Origin: JALZAI01 sp038212215
GTDB taxonomy: Bacteria > Actinomycetota > Actinomycetes > Mycobacteriales > Jatrophihabitantaceae
Direction: 5' to 3'
Assembly (NCBI GenBank): GCA_038212215.1
Contig: JBBQUT010000009.1
Span: 1 to 64,000 of the forward strand
DNA length: 64,000 nucleotides
This document shows, in pieces, positions 15,134 to 23,861 of the stretch. The notes below the pieces were generated by a model. It made no database searches. It was given only the letters and a program-made list of their open reading frames with translations, and had not been told where the DNA came from. Both the position numbers and the translations under genes were made by a program. Each line of letters opens with the position of its first letter. Position 1 is the first letter of the stretch.

Positions 15134-16386
15134 TGGAATACCTCCTGCACCCTTTCCAAGCCGCGCACCAGCGCGTCAACCTCGTCGGTCGTCGTGTACA
15201 CACCGAATGACGCGCGCGTGCTCGCCGGTATTCCGTAACGCGCGTGCACCGGCCGCGCGCAGTGGTGCCCGGCGCGCACCGCGATGCCCTGCTCGTCGAG
15301 CAGTTGCGCGACGTCGTGCGGATGAATTCCCTTGAGAACGAAAGAGATCGCAGCACCGCGATCGATCGGGACGGCCGGCCCGATGATGCGCAGATCCCGA
15401 ATCGACTGCAGCCCGTCCAGCGCATGGTCGGTAAGTGCGCGCTCGTGCTCGCGGATCTCGTGCATGCCGATCGCGCTGACGTAATCGACCGCGGTACCCA
15501 GGGCGACCGCCTGCGCAATCATCGGCGTGCCGGCCTCGAAACGGTGCGGCGGCGCAGCGAACGTCGACTGCTCCATCGTGACGGTCTCGATCATCTCGCC
15601 ACCGCCGAGGAATGGCGGCAGCTGCGCCAGCAGGTCGTAGCGCCCCCAGAGCACTCCGACGCCGCTCGGGCCGTAAAGCTTGTGCCCGGTGAACCCGACG
15701 AAGTCGGCGCCGAGGGCCTGCACGTCGAGCGGCAGGTGCGGCGCGGCCTGCGCTGCGTCAACGATGGAGATCGCGCCGACCGACTTCGCGCGAGCCACGA
15801 TCCGCGCTACCGGGTTGATCGTGCCGAGCGCGTTGGACTGGTACACGAACGACACGATCTTCGTCCGCTCGTTGATCACTTCGTCGATCGCAGCGTCGTC
15901 GAGGCGACCCTCGTCGTCGATCGGAATCCAGCGCAGGCTCGCGCCGGTGCGCAGCGCAAGCTGCTGCCACGGGACGATGTTGCTGTGGTGCTCCATCTCG
16001 GTGATCACGATCTCGTCCCCGGGACGCAGCGCAAACTGCTCGGCACCAGGGAAGCTCGAGGCATTCGAGAACGAGTACGCAAGCAGGTTCAACGCTTCGG
16101 TGATGTTGCGGGTGAAGATCACTTCGTCACGCGAGGGCGCATTCAGAAACGCGGCCACCTTGTCGCGTGCGCCCTCATAAGCGTGCGTGACCTCATTGCC
16201 GAGGGTGTGCACCGCACGCGCCACATTCGCGTAGTGATTGGCGTACAGGTCGGACTCCGCGTCGATCACGACCTGCGGCTTCTGCGCGCTGTTGGCGCTA
16301 TCGAGATAGACCAGCGGTACGCCGTGAATCTCCCGTGACAGGATCGGGAAGTCCTTGCGGATCAGCTCGACGTCGAACACTGTCAC
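15130..16386 (-). CDS. sufS: Cysteine desulfurase SufS
   Basis: This PLP enzyme of group II takes sulfur from L-cysteine for cluster assembly, giving alanine. It has 418 aa. Visible motifs are the PLP-contact HHSNIVPWQ, the Schiff-base Lys in GFTGHKLYGPSG and the active-site Cys in RAGHHCARP near the C-terminus. The GTG start shares one base with the sufC TAG stop (TAGTG). It works with SufU, encoded immediately downstream, on the SufBCD scaffold encoded upstream. Confidence 0.96.
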   Translation of the reverse strand: MTVFDVELIRKDFPILSREIHGVPLVYLDSANSAQKPQVVIDAESDLYANHYANVARAVHTLGNEVTHAYEGARDKVAAFLNAPSRDEVIFTRNITEALNLLAYSFSNASSFPGAEQFALRPGDEIVITEMEHHSNIVPWQQLALRTGASLRWIPIDDEGRLDDAAIDEVINERTKIVSFVYQSNALGTINPVARIVARAKSVGAISIVDAAQAAPHLPLDVQALGADFVGFTGHKLYGPSGVGVLWGRYDLLAQLPPFLGGGEMIETVTMEQSTFAAPPHRFEAGTPMIAQAVALGTAVDYVSAIGMHEIREHERALTDHALDGLQSIRDLRIIGPAVPIDRGAAISFVLKGIHPHDVAQLLDEQGIAVRAGHHCARPVHARYGIPASTRASFGVYTTTDEVDALVRGLERVQEVFQ

Positions 16387-17144
16387 TAGGCGCTCGCGGT
16401 CTCATTCACGCCGAAGCGGGTGTAACCCTCGGACTCGAGTCGGTTCGCAAGCTCGGCGCCGCCGGATTCCACGATGCGGCCGTCGAAGAAGACGTGCACG
16501 AAGTCCGGGGTGATATAGCGCAGGATGCGCGTGTAGTGCGTGATCAGCATGGTGCCGACACCATTTTCGCGCACCCGGTTCACTCCGGCGCTGACGGTGC
16601 GCAACGCGTCGACGTCCAGACCCGAGTCGGTCTCGTCCAGGATCGCTATCTTCGGCTTGAGCAGTTCCAGTTGCAGGATCTCGTGCCGCTTCTTCTCGCC
16701 ACCCGAGAAGCCCTCGTTGACGTTGCGCTCGGCGAACGCCTTGTCCATGCCGAGTTCTGCCATCGCGGTGTTGACTTCCTTTATCCAGAGGCGCAGCTTC
16801 GGTGCCTCGCCGCGGACGGCGGTGGCGGCCGTGCGGAGGAAGTTCGACACCGACACGCCGGGCACCTCGACCGGGTACTGCATGGCGAGGAACAGCCCGG
16901 CGCGCGCTCGCTGGTCGACGGTCATCGCCAGCACGTCCACGCCGTCGAGGGTGACGCTGCCGCTGGTGACCCTGTATTTCGGGTGGCCGGCGATCGAGTA
17001 GGCCAACGTCGACTTCCCGGATCCGTTCGGACCCATAATCGCGTGGGTCTCGCCCGAGGACACGGTCAGGTCGACGCCCTTGAGGATCTCGGTGTCGCCG
17101 TCGCCGACAGTGACGTGCAGATCGCGGATTTCCAGGGTGGTCAT
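16386..17144 (-). CDS. sufC: Fe-S assembly ATPase SufC
   Basis: This ABC-type ATPase of the SufBC2D scaffold has 252 aa. It has Walker A GPNGSGKST, the SufC-type signature FSGGEKKRHEILQLELL and Walker B IAILDETDSGLD; the DETDSGLD variant is characteristic of SufC rather than transporters. No membrane segment is present. Its ATG overlaps the sufD stop by four bases. ATP binding drives rearrangement of SufB and SufD during cluster assembly. Confidence 0.97.
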   Translation of the reverse strand: MTTLEIRDLHVTVGDGDTEILKGVDLTVSSGETHAIMGPNGSGKSTLAYSIAGHPKYRVTSGSVTLDGVDVLAMTVDQRARAGLFLAMQYPVEVPGVSVSNFLRTAATAVRGEAPKLRLWIKEVNTAMAELGMDKAFAERNVNEGFSGGEKKRHEILQLELLKPKIAILDETDSGLDVDALRTVSAGVNRVRENGVGTMLITHYTRILRYITPDFVHVFFDGRIVESGGAELANRLESEGYTRFGVNETASA

Positions 17145-18301
17145 GAAGCGTCGTTCTCCAGTTCCTTCGATGCAGGGGTGAAGCCGAGGCGCGACTCGAT
17201 GGCCGACATGATCTGCTGCTGCAGGTCCGGCAGGCCGATACGCTCGACGATGTCGGCGAAGAAGCCGCGCACCACCAGGCGCTGCGCCTCCTCGGCCTCG
17301 ATGCCACGTGACATCAGATAGAACAGCTGCAGGTCGTCGAAACGTCCGGTGGTGCTCGCGTGCCCGGCACCGGCGATGTCGCCGGTCTCGATTTCCAGAT
17401 TCGGCACCGAGTCGGCACGCGCGCCGTCGGACAGCAGCAGGTTGCGGTTCATCTCGTAGGTGCTGGTGCCGGTCGCGCCCGGCCGGATGCGCACGTCGCC
17501 GATCCAGACCGTGCGCGCCGATTCGCCGAGCAGCGCGTTCTTGTAGAGCACGTCCGAGGAGCAGTTGGGCATCGAGTGGTCGACGAAGAGCCGCCCCTCG
17601 AAATGCTGGTCGTCGCCGGCGAAACTGACGCCCAACAGTTCGGCGTGCCCGCCGGGGCCGGCGAAACGCACGGTGGGGACGATGCGCACCACCGATCCGC
17701 CGAGCGTGACGTTCACGTGTCGGTACTGCGCATCGCGTCCGAGAAGTGCTGCGTAGGACGACAACTGCACCGACCCCTCGTCGGCCCGGTTGACCGCCAC
17801 CACGGTGAGGCGCGCGCCATCGGCGACGAGAAATTCGATGTTTGCCGCGACCTGAATGAGCCCGGCATGGTCAATGACCAGTGTCGCGTCGGCATTCGCG
17901 CCGATCTCGACGATGTGGTGGGTGTAGGAGCGTCCGCTGCGCCCGACGCGCCGCAGCACGATCGGCTCGGCCAATTCGGCGCCGGCGTCGACACGCACGT
18001 GCAGCCCACTGGTCGCGTTGTGCATGGCAAGCGCGCTGACCCGATCGGCCGGCACGAGCGCGGTCCCGAAGGCCGCGACGTCGGACGGGGTGACCGTTTC
18101 GACGTGCGCACCCTCGGGCACTGTGTTCTCACCCTCGATGACCCCGTCGGCCTCGAACGGCTCGAAGAACTCGCGAATCCGGCGCAGCGGCGTGAAGCGC
18201 CACTGCTCCTCGCGACCCCGCGGCACCACGAAATCGTCAGGGTTGTAGGAGGTGAAACGTTCGGCCGGCGAGCCGGTCGGTTTCTTGATAAGGGCGGTCA
18301 T
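17141..18301 (-). CDS. sufD: Fe-S assembly scaffold protein SufD
   Basis: This beta-helical scaffold protein of 386 aa is paralogous to SufB; the C-terminal GRFDDLQLFYLMSRGIEAEEAQ matches the shared SufB/SufD end. The N-terminal section is SufD-like (PAERFTSYNPDDFVVPRGRE). It pairs with SufB and SufC in the SufBC2D complex. The ATG at 18301 lies just after the sufB stop and the gene ends in the sufC overlap. Confidence 0.95.
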   Translation of the reverse strand: MTALIKKPTGSPAERFTSYNPDDFVVPRGREEQWRFTPLRRIREFFEPFEADGVIEGENTVPEGAHVETVTPSDVAAFGTALVPADRVSALAMHNATSGLHVRVDAGAELAEPIVLRRVGRSGRSYTHHIVEIGANADATLVIDHAGLIQVAANIEFLVADGARLTVVAVNRADEGSVQLSSYAALLGRDAQYRHVNVTLGGSVVRIVPTVRFAGPGGHAELLGVSFAGDDQHFEGRLFVDHSMPNCSSDVLYKNALLGESARTVWIGDVRIRPGATGTSTYEMNRNLLLSDGARADSVPNLEIETGDIAGAGHASTTGRFDDLQLFYLMSRGIEAEEAQRLVVRGFFADIVERIGLPDLQQQIMSAIESRLGFTPASKELENDAS

Positions 18302-18304
18302 GCT

Positions 18305-19735
18305 TTAACCGACCGCTCCTTCCATCTGCAGTTCGATCAGGCGGTTCAGTTCCAGGGCGTATTCCATCGGCAGCTCGCGCGCGATCGGCTCGACGAAGCC
18401 GCGCACCACCATCGCCATCGCCTCGTCTTCGGACATGCCGCGGCTCATCAGGTAGAACAGCTGATCGTCGCTGACCCGTGACACTGTCGCCTCGTGCCCC
18501 ATGGACACGTCGTCCTCGCGGACATCGACGTAGGGATAGGTGTCCGAACGGCTGATCTCGTCGACGAGCAACGCGTCGCACTTCACCGTGGACGCGCTGT
18601 GGTGCGCGCCCTTGTGCACCTCGACGAGACCGCGGTAGGACGTGCGCCCGCCACCTCGGGCGACCGACTTCGACACGATCGTCGAGGACGTGTGTGGCGC
18701 CAGGTGCAGCATCTTCGCGCCGGCGTCCTGATGCTGACCCTCACCGGCGAACGCGATCGAGAGCACCTCGCCCTTGGCGTACTCACCCATCAGCCACACG
18801 GCTGGGTACTTCATCGTGACCTTCGAGCCGATGTTGCCGTCGATCCATTCCATCGTCGCCCCAGCGTCGGCCTTGGCCCGCTTGGTGACCAGGTTGTAGA
18901 CGTTGTTCGACCAGTTCTGGATCGTCGTGTACCGCACGCGTGCGTCCTTCTTCACGACGATCTCGACGACCGCCGAGTGCAGCGAGTCGGAACTGTAGAT
19001 CGGCGCGGTGCACCCCTCGACGTAGTGCACATAAGAACCCTCGTCGGCGATGATCAGCGTGCGCTCGAACTGACCCATGTTCTCGGTGTTGATGCGGAAG
19101 TAGGCCTGCAGCGGAATCTCGACGTGCACGCCCTTAGGCACGTAGATAAACGACCCGCCGGACCAGACGGCGGTATTCAGCGCAGAGAACTTGTTGTCAC
19201 CCGACGGAATGACGGTGCCGAAATACTCCTGGAACAGCTCGGGGTACTCCTTCAGACCGGTGTCGGTGTCCACGAAAATGACGCCCTGACGCTCGAGTTC
19301 TTCATTGATCTTGTGATACACGACCTCGGACTCGTACTGGGCGGCAACGCCCGAGATCAGTCGCTGCTTCTCCGCCTCGGGGATGCCGAGTTTGTCGTAC
19401 GTATTCTTGATGTCGGCGGGCAGGTCGTCCCAACTTGCGGCCTGCTTCTCCGTCGATCGCACGAAATACTTGATGTTGTCGAAGTCGATCCCGGACAGAT
19501 CCGAACCCCAGGTGGGCATCGGCTTCTTGGCGAAGATGTCGAGCGCCTTCAACCGGCGGGTCAGCATCCACTCCGGCTCGCTCTTCTTCGAGGAGATGTC
19601 GCGCACGACAGCCTCGGACAAGCCGCGCAACGCCGCGGCGCCGGCGACGTCGGTATCGGCCCAGCCGTAGCCGTAACGCGACAGCGCGTCGATCTGCTCG
19701 TCCTGGCTGAGAAGGCGTTCTGGGGTAGTCGTCAT
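18305..19735 (-). CDS. sufB: Fe-S assembly scaffold protein SufB
   Basis: This 476-aa scaffold protein is the main site of cluster building in the SUF machine. Family signatures are EGCTAPIYSSDSLH (conserved Cys), KYPAVWLMGEYAKGE and the end DDQLFYLMSRGMSEDEA. The ATG at 19735 gives MTTTPERLLSQDEQ; GGAGG lies 11 bases upstream. The frame continues to 19969, but those codons overlap sufR in another frame and have no family match. Only two bases separate it from the sufR stop (TAATCATG). Confidence 0.96.
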   Translation of the reverse strand: MTTTPERLLSQDEQIDALSRYGYGWADTDVAGAAALRGLSEAVVRDISSKKSEPEWMLTRRLKALDIFAKKPMPTWGSDLSGIDFDNIKYFVRSTEKQAASWDDLPADIKNTYDKLGIPEAEKQRLISGVAAQYESEVVYHKINEELERQGVIFVDTDTGLKEYPELFQEYFGTVIPSGDNKFSALNTAVWSGGSFIYVPKGVHVEIPLQAYFRINTENMGQFERTLIIADEGSYVHYVEGCTAPIYSSDSLHSAVVEIVVKKDARVRYTTIQNWSNNVYNLVTKRAKADAGATMEWIDGNIGSKVTMKYPAVWLMGEYAKGEVLSIAFAGEGQHQDAGAKMLHLAPHTSSTIVSKSVARGGGRTSYRGLVEVHKGAHHSASTVKCDALLVDEISRSDTYPYVDVREDDVSMGHEATVSRVSDDQLFYLMSRGMSEDEAMAMVVRGFVEPIARELPMEYALELNRLIELQMEGAVG

Positions 19736-19737
19736 GA

Positions 19738-20442
19738 TTATCGGGTCCTCCCGGATGGGGCGGTGGACTTCACTGGTTTGCTCGGCTGCCGAAGGTTGCG
19801 TATCTGCGGCGGTGCCGGGACGTAGGTAGTGCAGACCCCGTCGCCATGGGCGATCGTGGCCAGTCGTTGGACGTACGTGCCGAGCACTTTCTCGAACGCT
19901 CGGGTCTCGGCTTCGCACAACTGCGGGAACTCGGTAGCGACGTGAGCCACCGGGCAATGGTGCTGGCAAATCTGCACGCCCGCGGAGGCGTTCTCTGTCG
20001 TGGCAGCGTATCCGTTCGCGGTCAGCGCGGCAGCCAGCGCACTCGCGCGAACCGCGGTCGATGTGCGTTGCGTCACCTTCGGGCCGAGCGCTTGCGCCAG
20101 CGTGTCGGCGCGGTGCTCGGCGAACGCTACGACCGCCTGCTCGCCGCCCGTGTCGCGCAGGTAGCGCAGCGCAGTCGTGGCCAGATCGTCATAAGCGTGC
20201 GGGAAGTCCGCTTGCCCGGCGTCGGTCAACGCGTAGACCCGCGCCGGTCGGCCGCGGCCTCGATGCGCGGACGGGCGCGGACGCGACTCGGTGAGCATCC
20301 CTTCGCCCACCAGCGCGTCCAGGTGCCGTCGGATTGCCGCTGCGGATAGCTCCAGCTCTGCAGCCAGTGCGGCCGCACTCAGCGGTCCACGTTCGAGGAT
20401 CAGGCGCGCAACGGCGTCGCGGGTTCCGTCCCTCAATTTCAC
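19738..20442 (-). CDS. sufR: SufR-type Fe-S-responsive transcriptional regulator
   Basis: This 234-aa protein has an N-terminal winged helix-turn-helix (about 10-80, LSAAALAAELELSAAAIRRH) and a C-terminal cysteine cluster: Cys159, Cys163, Cys176 and Cys204, with CQHHCPVAHVA and LCEAE. This is the SufR pattern, a repressor of the suf operon when it carries an Fe-S cluster. It is the first gene of its own operon, so feedback is expected. The GTG start has no ribosome binding site; CATACT lies about seven bases upstream and may be a -10 box of a leaderless promoter. The acyltransferase gene diverges 75 nt away. Confidence 0.9.
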   Translation of the reverse strand: MKLRDGTRDAVARLILERGPLSAAALAAELELSAAAIRRHLDALVGEGMLTESRPRPSAHRGRGRPARVYALTDAGQADFPHAYDDLATTALRYLRDTGGEQAVVAFAEHRADTLAQALGPKVTQRTSTAVRASALAAALTANGYAATTENASAGVQICQHHCPVAHVATEFPQLCEAETRAFEKVLGTYVQRLATIAHGDGVCTTYVPAPPQIRNLRQPSKPVKSTAPSGRTR

Positions 20443-20517
20443 AACACCAGTATGACGTATTTAGACCCGGCGCGCAGACCCCACCCCCACGACCGGTGGG
20501 CCAGGTAGGTTCCCGGT

Positions 20518-21234
20518 GTGCTCTATCGCGCTCTCGAACTCACCCTGGCACCCGCGCTCCGGGCGGTCTATCGACCGGTCATCACCGGAGCCGAGCACGT
20601 CCCGTCGGTCGGCCCAGTGATCATCGCCGCCAACCATGTGTCCTTTGCGGACGAGTTCTTCACCCCCTTGGCCGCGCGTCGCCAGGTCGTCTACTTCGCC
20701 AAGGCCGAATACTTCAACGCCCCGGGCCTACGCGGACGCGCCATGGCTGCCTTCTTCCGCGGCTGTGGACACGTGCCGGTCGAGCGATCGGACACCCGAT
20801 CGGCGGCGGCAGTCGTCGACATCGGCGTCGCCGTGCTCGCAGAGGGCCGCGCCCTCGGCATCTTCCCCGAAGGCACCCGCTCCCCCGACGGCCGGTTGTA
20901 CAAATTCCGCACCGGAGTCGCCCGCTTGGCGCTGCGTAGCGGCGCGCCCGTCGTACCGGTCGCGCTGGTCGGCACCCGTGAGGTCCAGCCGCCGGGTTCA
21001 CGCATGTGGCGCCGGGCATCGGTCGAGATCAACTTCGGTCCACCGATGTACTTCGGCGAGCGCGCCGACCAGGAGCGCAGCTCGCGGGTGTTGCGTGAGA
21101 TCACCGAATCGATCCGTATCGCTGTGCAGCAGCGATCCGGCCAGCACTATCACGACGCCTACGCCGCTTCGGCGAAACAGACTGATCCGGCAACCGACGT
21201 GCAGGAGGAACGCCCCGGCGCCGGGCGTTCCTAG
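20518..21234 (+). CDS. plsC: 1-acyl-sn-glycerol-3-phosphate acyltransferase family protein
   Basis: This membrane-associated acyltransferase probably converts lysophosphatidic acid to phosphatidic acid in phospholipid synthesis. The HX4D catalytic motif is His40 to Asp45 (NHVSFAD), and the acceptor-binding motif FPEGTRS lies near 116-122 (Glu118). The length of 238 aa is normal. It starts with GTG at 20518, divergent from sufR. Several acyltransferases of this type usually coexist in actinobacteria, so the exact acceptor is not certain. Confidence 0.85.
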   Translation: MLYRALELTLAPALRAVYRPVITGAEHVPSVGPVIIAANHVSFADEFFTPLAARRQVVYFAKAEYFNAPGLRGRAMAAFFRGCGHVPVERSDTRSAAAVVDIGVAVLAEGRALGIFPEGTRSPDGRLYKFRTGVARLALRSGAPVVPVALVGTREVQPPGSRMWRRASVEINFGPPMYFGERADQERSSRVLREITESIRIAVQQRSGQHYHDAYAASAKQTDPATDVQEERPGAGRS

Positions 21235-21243
21235 ACTGGACTG

Positions 21244-22176
21244 GTGTCCGCCCCGTCCGCAGCTCTAGAGGTTCACGAGCTGGTGAAGAGCTACGGCTCG
21301 CTGCGCGCGGTCGACGGGTTGTCGCTGCGCCTCGAACGCGGGTCGCTACTGGCTCTGCTCGGACCGAACGGGGCGGGCAAGACGACAGCGATCGAGATCT
21401 GCGAGGGTTTTCGCCGACCCGATTCGGGCACGGTTCGGGTGCTCGGCAAGGACCCGATCGCCGACGCCGCGAAGATCCGACCGCGCGTCGGCGTGATGCT
21501 GCAAGACGGCGTTGGCGGCTATCGCGAGGCCCGCGCACTGGAGTTGCTGCGGCTGTTCGCGCGCTATGCGGCGACTCCGCAGGACCCTGCCGAGCTGCTC
21601 GAGGTGGTCGGGCTCACCGCCGTGGCAGGCACCCCCGTCAAACGGCTTTCCGGCGGCCAGCAGCAACGGCTCTCTCTCGCGCTCGCGCTGGTCGCTCGTC
21701 CGGAACTGGTATTTCTCGACGAGCCCACCGCCGGAATGGATCCGCAGGCGCGCCGGGCCACCTGGGAATTGATTGGCAAGCTGCGCACCGACGGGGTCAG
21801 CGTCGTGTTGACAACGCATTTCCTGGACGAGGCCGAGCAGCTGGCCGACACCGTGGTCGTCATCGATTCCGGCCGCGTGGTGGCCGCCGGCACGCCGCAG
21901 GAGCTCACCCGGGCCGGCGCCGAGGGCCAGATCCGGTTCAAGGCGCAGCCCGGTCTGGCGCTGTCCTCGCTGCTCGCAGCGCTTCCCGCCGGCACCGCAG
22001 CGGTCGAGATCGAGGCCGGTCGCTACCTCGTCAGCGGAAACGTCGACCCGCAACTGCTCGCCATGCTCACTGCCTGGTGCGCGTCGCAGGGCGTGCTCGC
22101 CGAGAGCCTGAGCGTCGAGCGACGCCGGCTCGAGGACGTGTTCCTGGAACTCACCGGACGCGGAGCTCGCTCATGA
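21244..22176 (+). CDS. ABC transporter ATP-binding protein (drug/daunorubicin-type)
   Basis: This 310-aa ATPase has Walker A GPNGAGKTT at 40-48, signature LSGGQQQRL and Walker B LVFLDEPTAGMD, then the DrrA-like C-terminal extension with a final EDVFLELTGR. It pairs with the permease encoded next, whose ATG overlaps its TGA. This transporter beside ctaA is a conserved neighbourhood in actinobacteria; the substrate is unknown. The GTG start lies 9 nt after the acyltransferase stop. Confidence 0.88.
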   Translation: MSAPSAALEVHELVKSYGSLRAVDGLSLRLERGSLLALLGPNGAGKTTAIEICEGFRRPDSGTVRVLGKDPIADAAKIRPRVGVMLQDGVGGYREARALELLRLFARYAATPQDPAELLEVVGLTAVAGTPVKRLSGGQQQRLSLALALVARPELVFLDEPTAGMDPQARRATWELIGKLRTDGVSVVLTTHFLDEAEQLADTVVVIDSGRVVAAGTPQELTRAGAEGQIRFKAQPGLALSSLLAALPAGTAAVEIEAGRYLVSGNVDPQLLAMLTAWCASQGVLAESLSVERRRLEDVFLELTGRGARS

Positions 22177-22934
22177 CGTCCTACATCCCGGCGGCGGGCG
22201 CGGCGCCCCGGACGCGGATGCTCACGGCACAGACGGCCATGGAGTTCCGGCTCCAGCTGCGCAACGCCGAGCAGGTCGGGTTGACCCTCGTCGTGCCGCT
22301 GCTGCTGCTCTTCTTTTTCAATCTGCCGCTGCTGTATTCGCTCGGTGTCGCCCGGCGCATCGAATTCGTCGTGCCGAGCATCATTGCCCTGGCCGTCATG
22401 TCCGCGGCGTTCACCGGTCTCGCGATAGGGACCGGCTTTGAACGCAAGTACGCCGTGCTCAAGCGCCTCGGCGCGACAGCGTTGCCACGGTCAGTGCTGG
22501 TCGGCGGCAAGACGCTGTCGGTGCTGTTGCTCGAACTGGTGCAGGTCGCACTGATCGCCGCCCTCGGGCTGGTGCTCGCGTGGCACCCGCACGGCAATCC
22601 GCTCCACGTCGTCGTGCTCGTCGTACTGGGAACTGCCGCGTTCGGCGGTCTCGGGCTGCTCCTGGCAGGCACGCTGCGCGCCGAGGTGACCCTTGCGTCG
22701 GCGAATCTCGTCTGGCTGGTGCTGCTGTTCGCCGGCGGCATCGCGATCCCGCTGTCGAAGTATCCGAGCGGGGTGGCGTCGATCTTGCAGTACCTGCCCT
22801 CGGCCGCCCTCTCTGAGGGCCTGCACCGCGTGCTGCAGGACGGCGCCGGGATACCGGTGCATGATCTGCTGACCCTTGTCGTCTGGGGCGCGCTCGCGCT
22901 GCCAGCAGCTGCGCGGTGGTTCCGATGGGAATGA
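22173..22934 (+). CDS. ABC-2 type transporter permease
   Basis: This 253-aa membrane protein has about six hydrophobic segments (LVVPLLLLFFFNLPLLYSLG, then FVVPSIIALAVMSAAFTGLA). It is the ABC-2 permease partner of the preceding ATPase, with ATGA overlap at 22173-22176. The frame is open upstream to 22077 inside the ATPase gene, but the overlap and the preceding GGAG make ATG 22173 the start. Its own stop overlaps the ctaA ATG at 22931, so three genes are translationally chained. Confidence 0.88.
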   Translation: MTSYIPAAGAAPRTRMLTAQTAMEFRLQLRNAEQVGLTLVVPLLLLFFFNLPLLYSLGVARRIEFVVPSIIALAVMSAAFTGLAIGTGFERKYAVLKRLGATALPRSVLVGGKTLSVLLLELVQVALIAALGLVLAWHPHGNPLHVVVLVVLGTAAFGGLGLLLAGTLRAEVTLASANLVWLVLLFAGGIAIPLSKYPSGVASILQYLPSAALSEGLHRVLQDGAGIPVHDLLTLVVWGALALPAAARWFRWE

Positions 22935-23851
22935 CGACGCAGACTTCGGGAACGGTGGACGTGGGGCGCCGTCCGGTGCGTTGGCTGCCGCTTCGGGCGC
23001 AGAACGCAGTGGCGTTGCGCCGGTTGGCGTTGGCGTCGGTCGTGGCGAATGTCGTGATCGTGGTCACCGGCGGCGCGGTGCGCCTCACGGATTCGGGGCT
23101 CGGCTGCCCGACGTGGCCCTCCTGCACGACCGGGTCGCTGACGCCGACGAAGCAGTACGCCATCCACGGCGTCATCGAGTTCACCAACCGGCAACTGACC
23201 TTCGTGCTCGTGCTCGTCGCACTCGTGACCTGGCTGGTCTCGATGGCGCTGCGCCGCGAACGGCTGCTCGCCAGCCTTGCCGCGCTGGGCATTCCCGCTC
23301 AGGCGGTGCTCGGCGGGCTCACCGTCCTCACCCATCTGAACCCTTGGCTCGTGGCGGCGCACTTCTTGCTGTCGATGTCGATCATCGCGGTGACCCTGTT
23401 GCTGTGGTGGCGACTGCGCGTTGCCGAGGTGTCACCCGCCGCGCAGCCTGCCGCCAGATTGCTGGCCCGAGCCGCGGTCGCGGTGACAGCAGTCACGCTC
23501 GTGATCGGGACGGTGGTGACCGGCAGCGGGCCACATGCCGGAGACAAGAGCAGCACTGGGACGGTGCGCCGAACCGGGCTGAATGTTGCCTCGATGGCCC
23601 AATTGCACGCCGACGCGGTGATGGTGCTGGTTGGCCTCACGGTCGGGTTGCTCGCGCTCGTTGTCGCGGTACGTGCCGCGCCGGTCGTGCGCACCGCGAC
23701 CGGCGCGCTCGTCACGGCGCTGCTGGCACAGGGTGTCGTCGGATACACGCAGTACTTCCTGGACGTTCCGCCGCTGCTGGTCGGGCTGCACATGCTCGGC
23801 GCGTGTCTGGTGTGGATCGCCGCGCTGCGGGTGCTGTTCGAGATCGGGTAA
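22931..23851 (+). CDS. ctaA: Heme A synthase (COX15/CtaA)
   Basis: This integral membrane enzyme oxidises the C8 methyl of heme O to make heme A for aa3-type cytochrome oxidase. The 306 residues hold about eight membrane segments. Conserved histidines are seen in YAIHGVIEFTNRQ, VLTHLNPWLVAAHFLL, AQLHADAVM and VGLHMLGACLVW, the family heme ligands. A cysteine pair in the first extracellular loop (GCPTWPSC) matches the gram-positive family. ATG 22931 overlaps the permease stop; ATG 22925 and GTG 22916 are alternatives. The heme O synthase ctaB lies 7.3 kb away on the other strand. Confidence 0.93.
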   Translation: MTTQTSGTVDVGRRPVRWLPLRAQNAVALRRLALASVVANVVIVVTGGAVRLTDSGLGCPTWPSCTTGSLTPTKQYAIHGVIEFTNRQLTFVLVLVALVTWLVSMALRRERLLASLAALGIPAQAVLGGLTVLTHLNPWLVAAHFLLSMSIIAVTLLLWWRLRVAEVSPAAQPAARLLARAAVAVTAVTLVIGTVVTGSGPHAGDKSSTGTVRRTGLNVASMAQLHADAVMVLVGLTVGLLALVVAVRAAPVVRTATGALVTALLAQGVVGYTQYFLDVPPLLVGLHMLGACLVWIAALRVLFEIG

Positions 23852-23861
23852 GCCTGCCCGG

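Noticed and set aside
17360..19825. Long plus-strand ORFs (373 and 443 codons) opposite sufD and sufB
   Set aside because: They are antisense shadows with no domain pattern; the suf genes on the minus strand have clear motifs and coupling.
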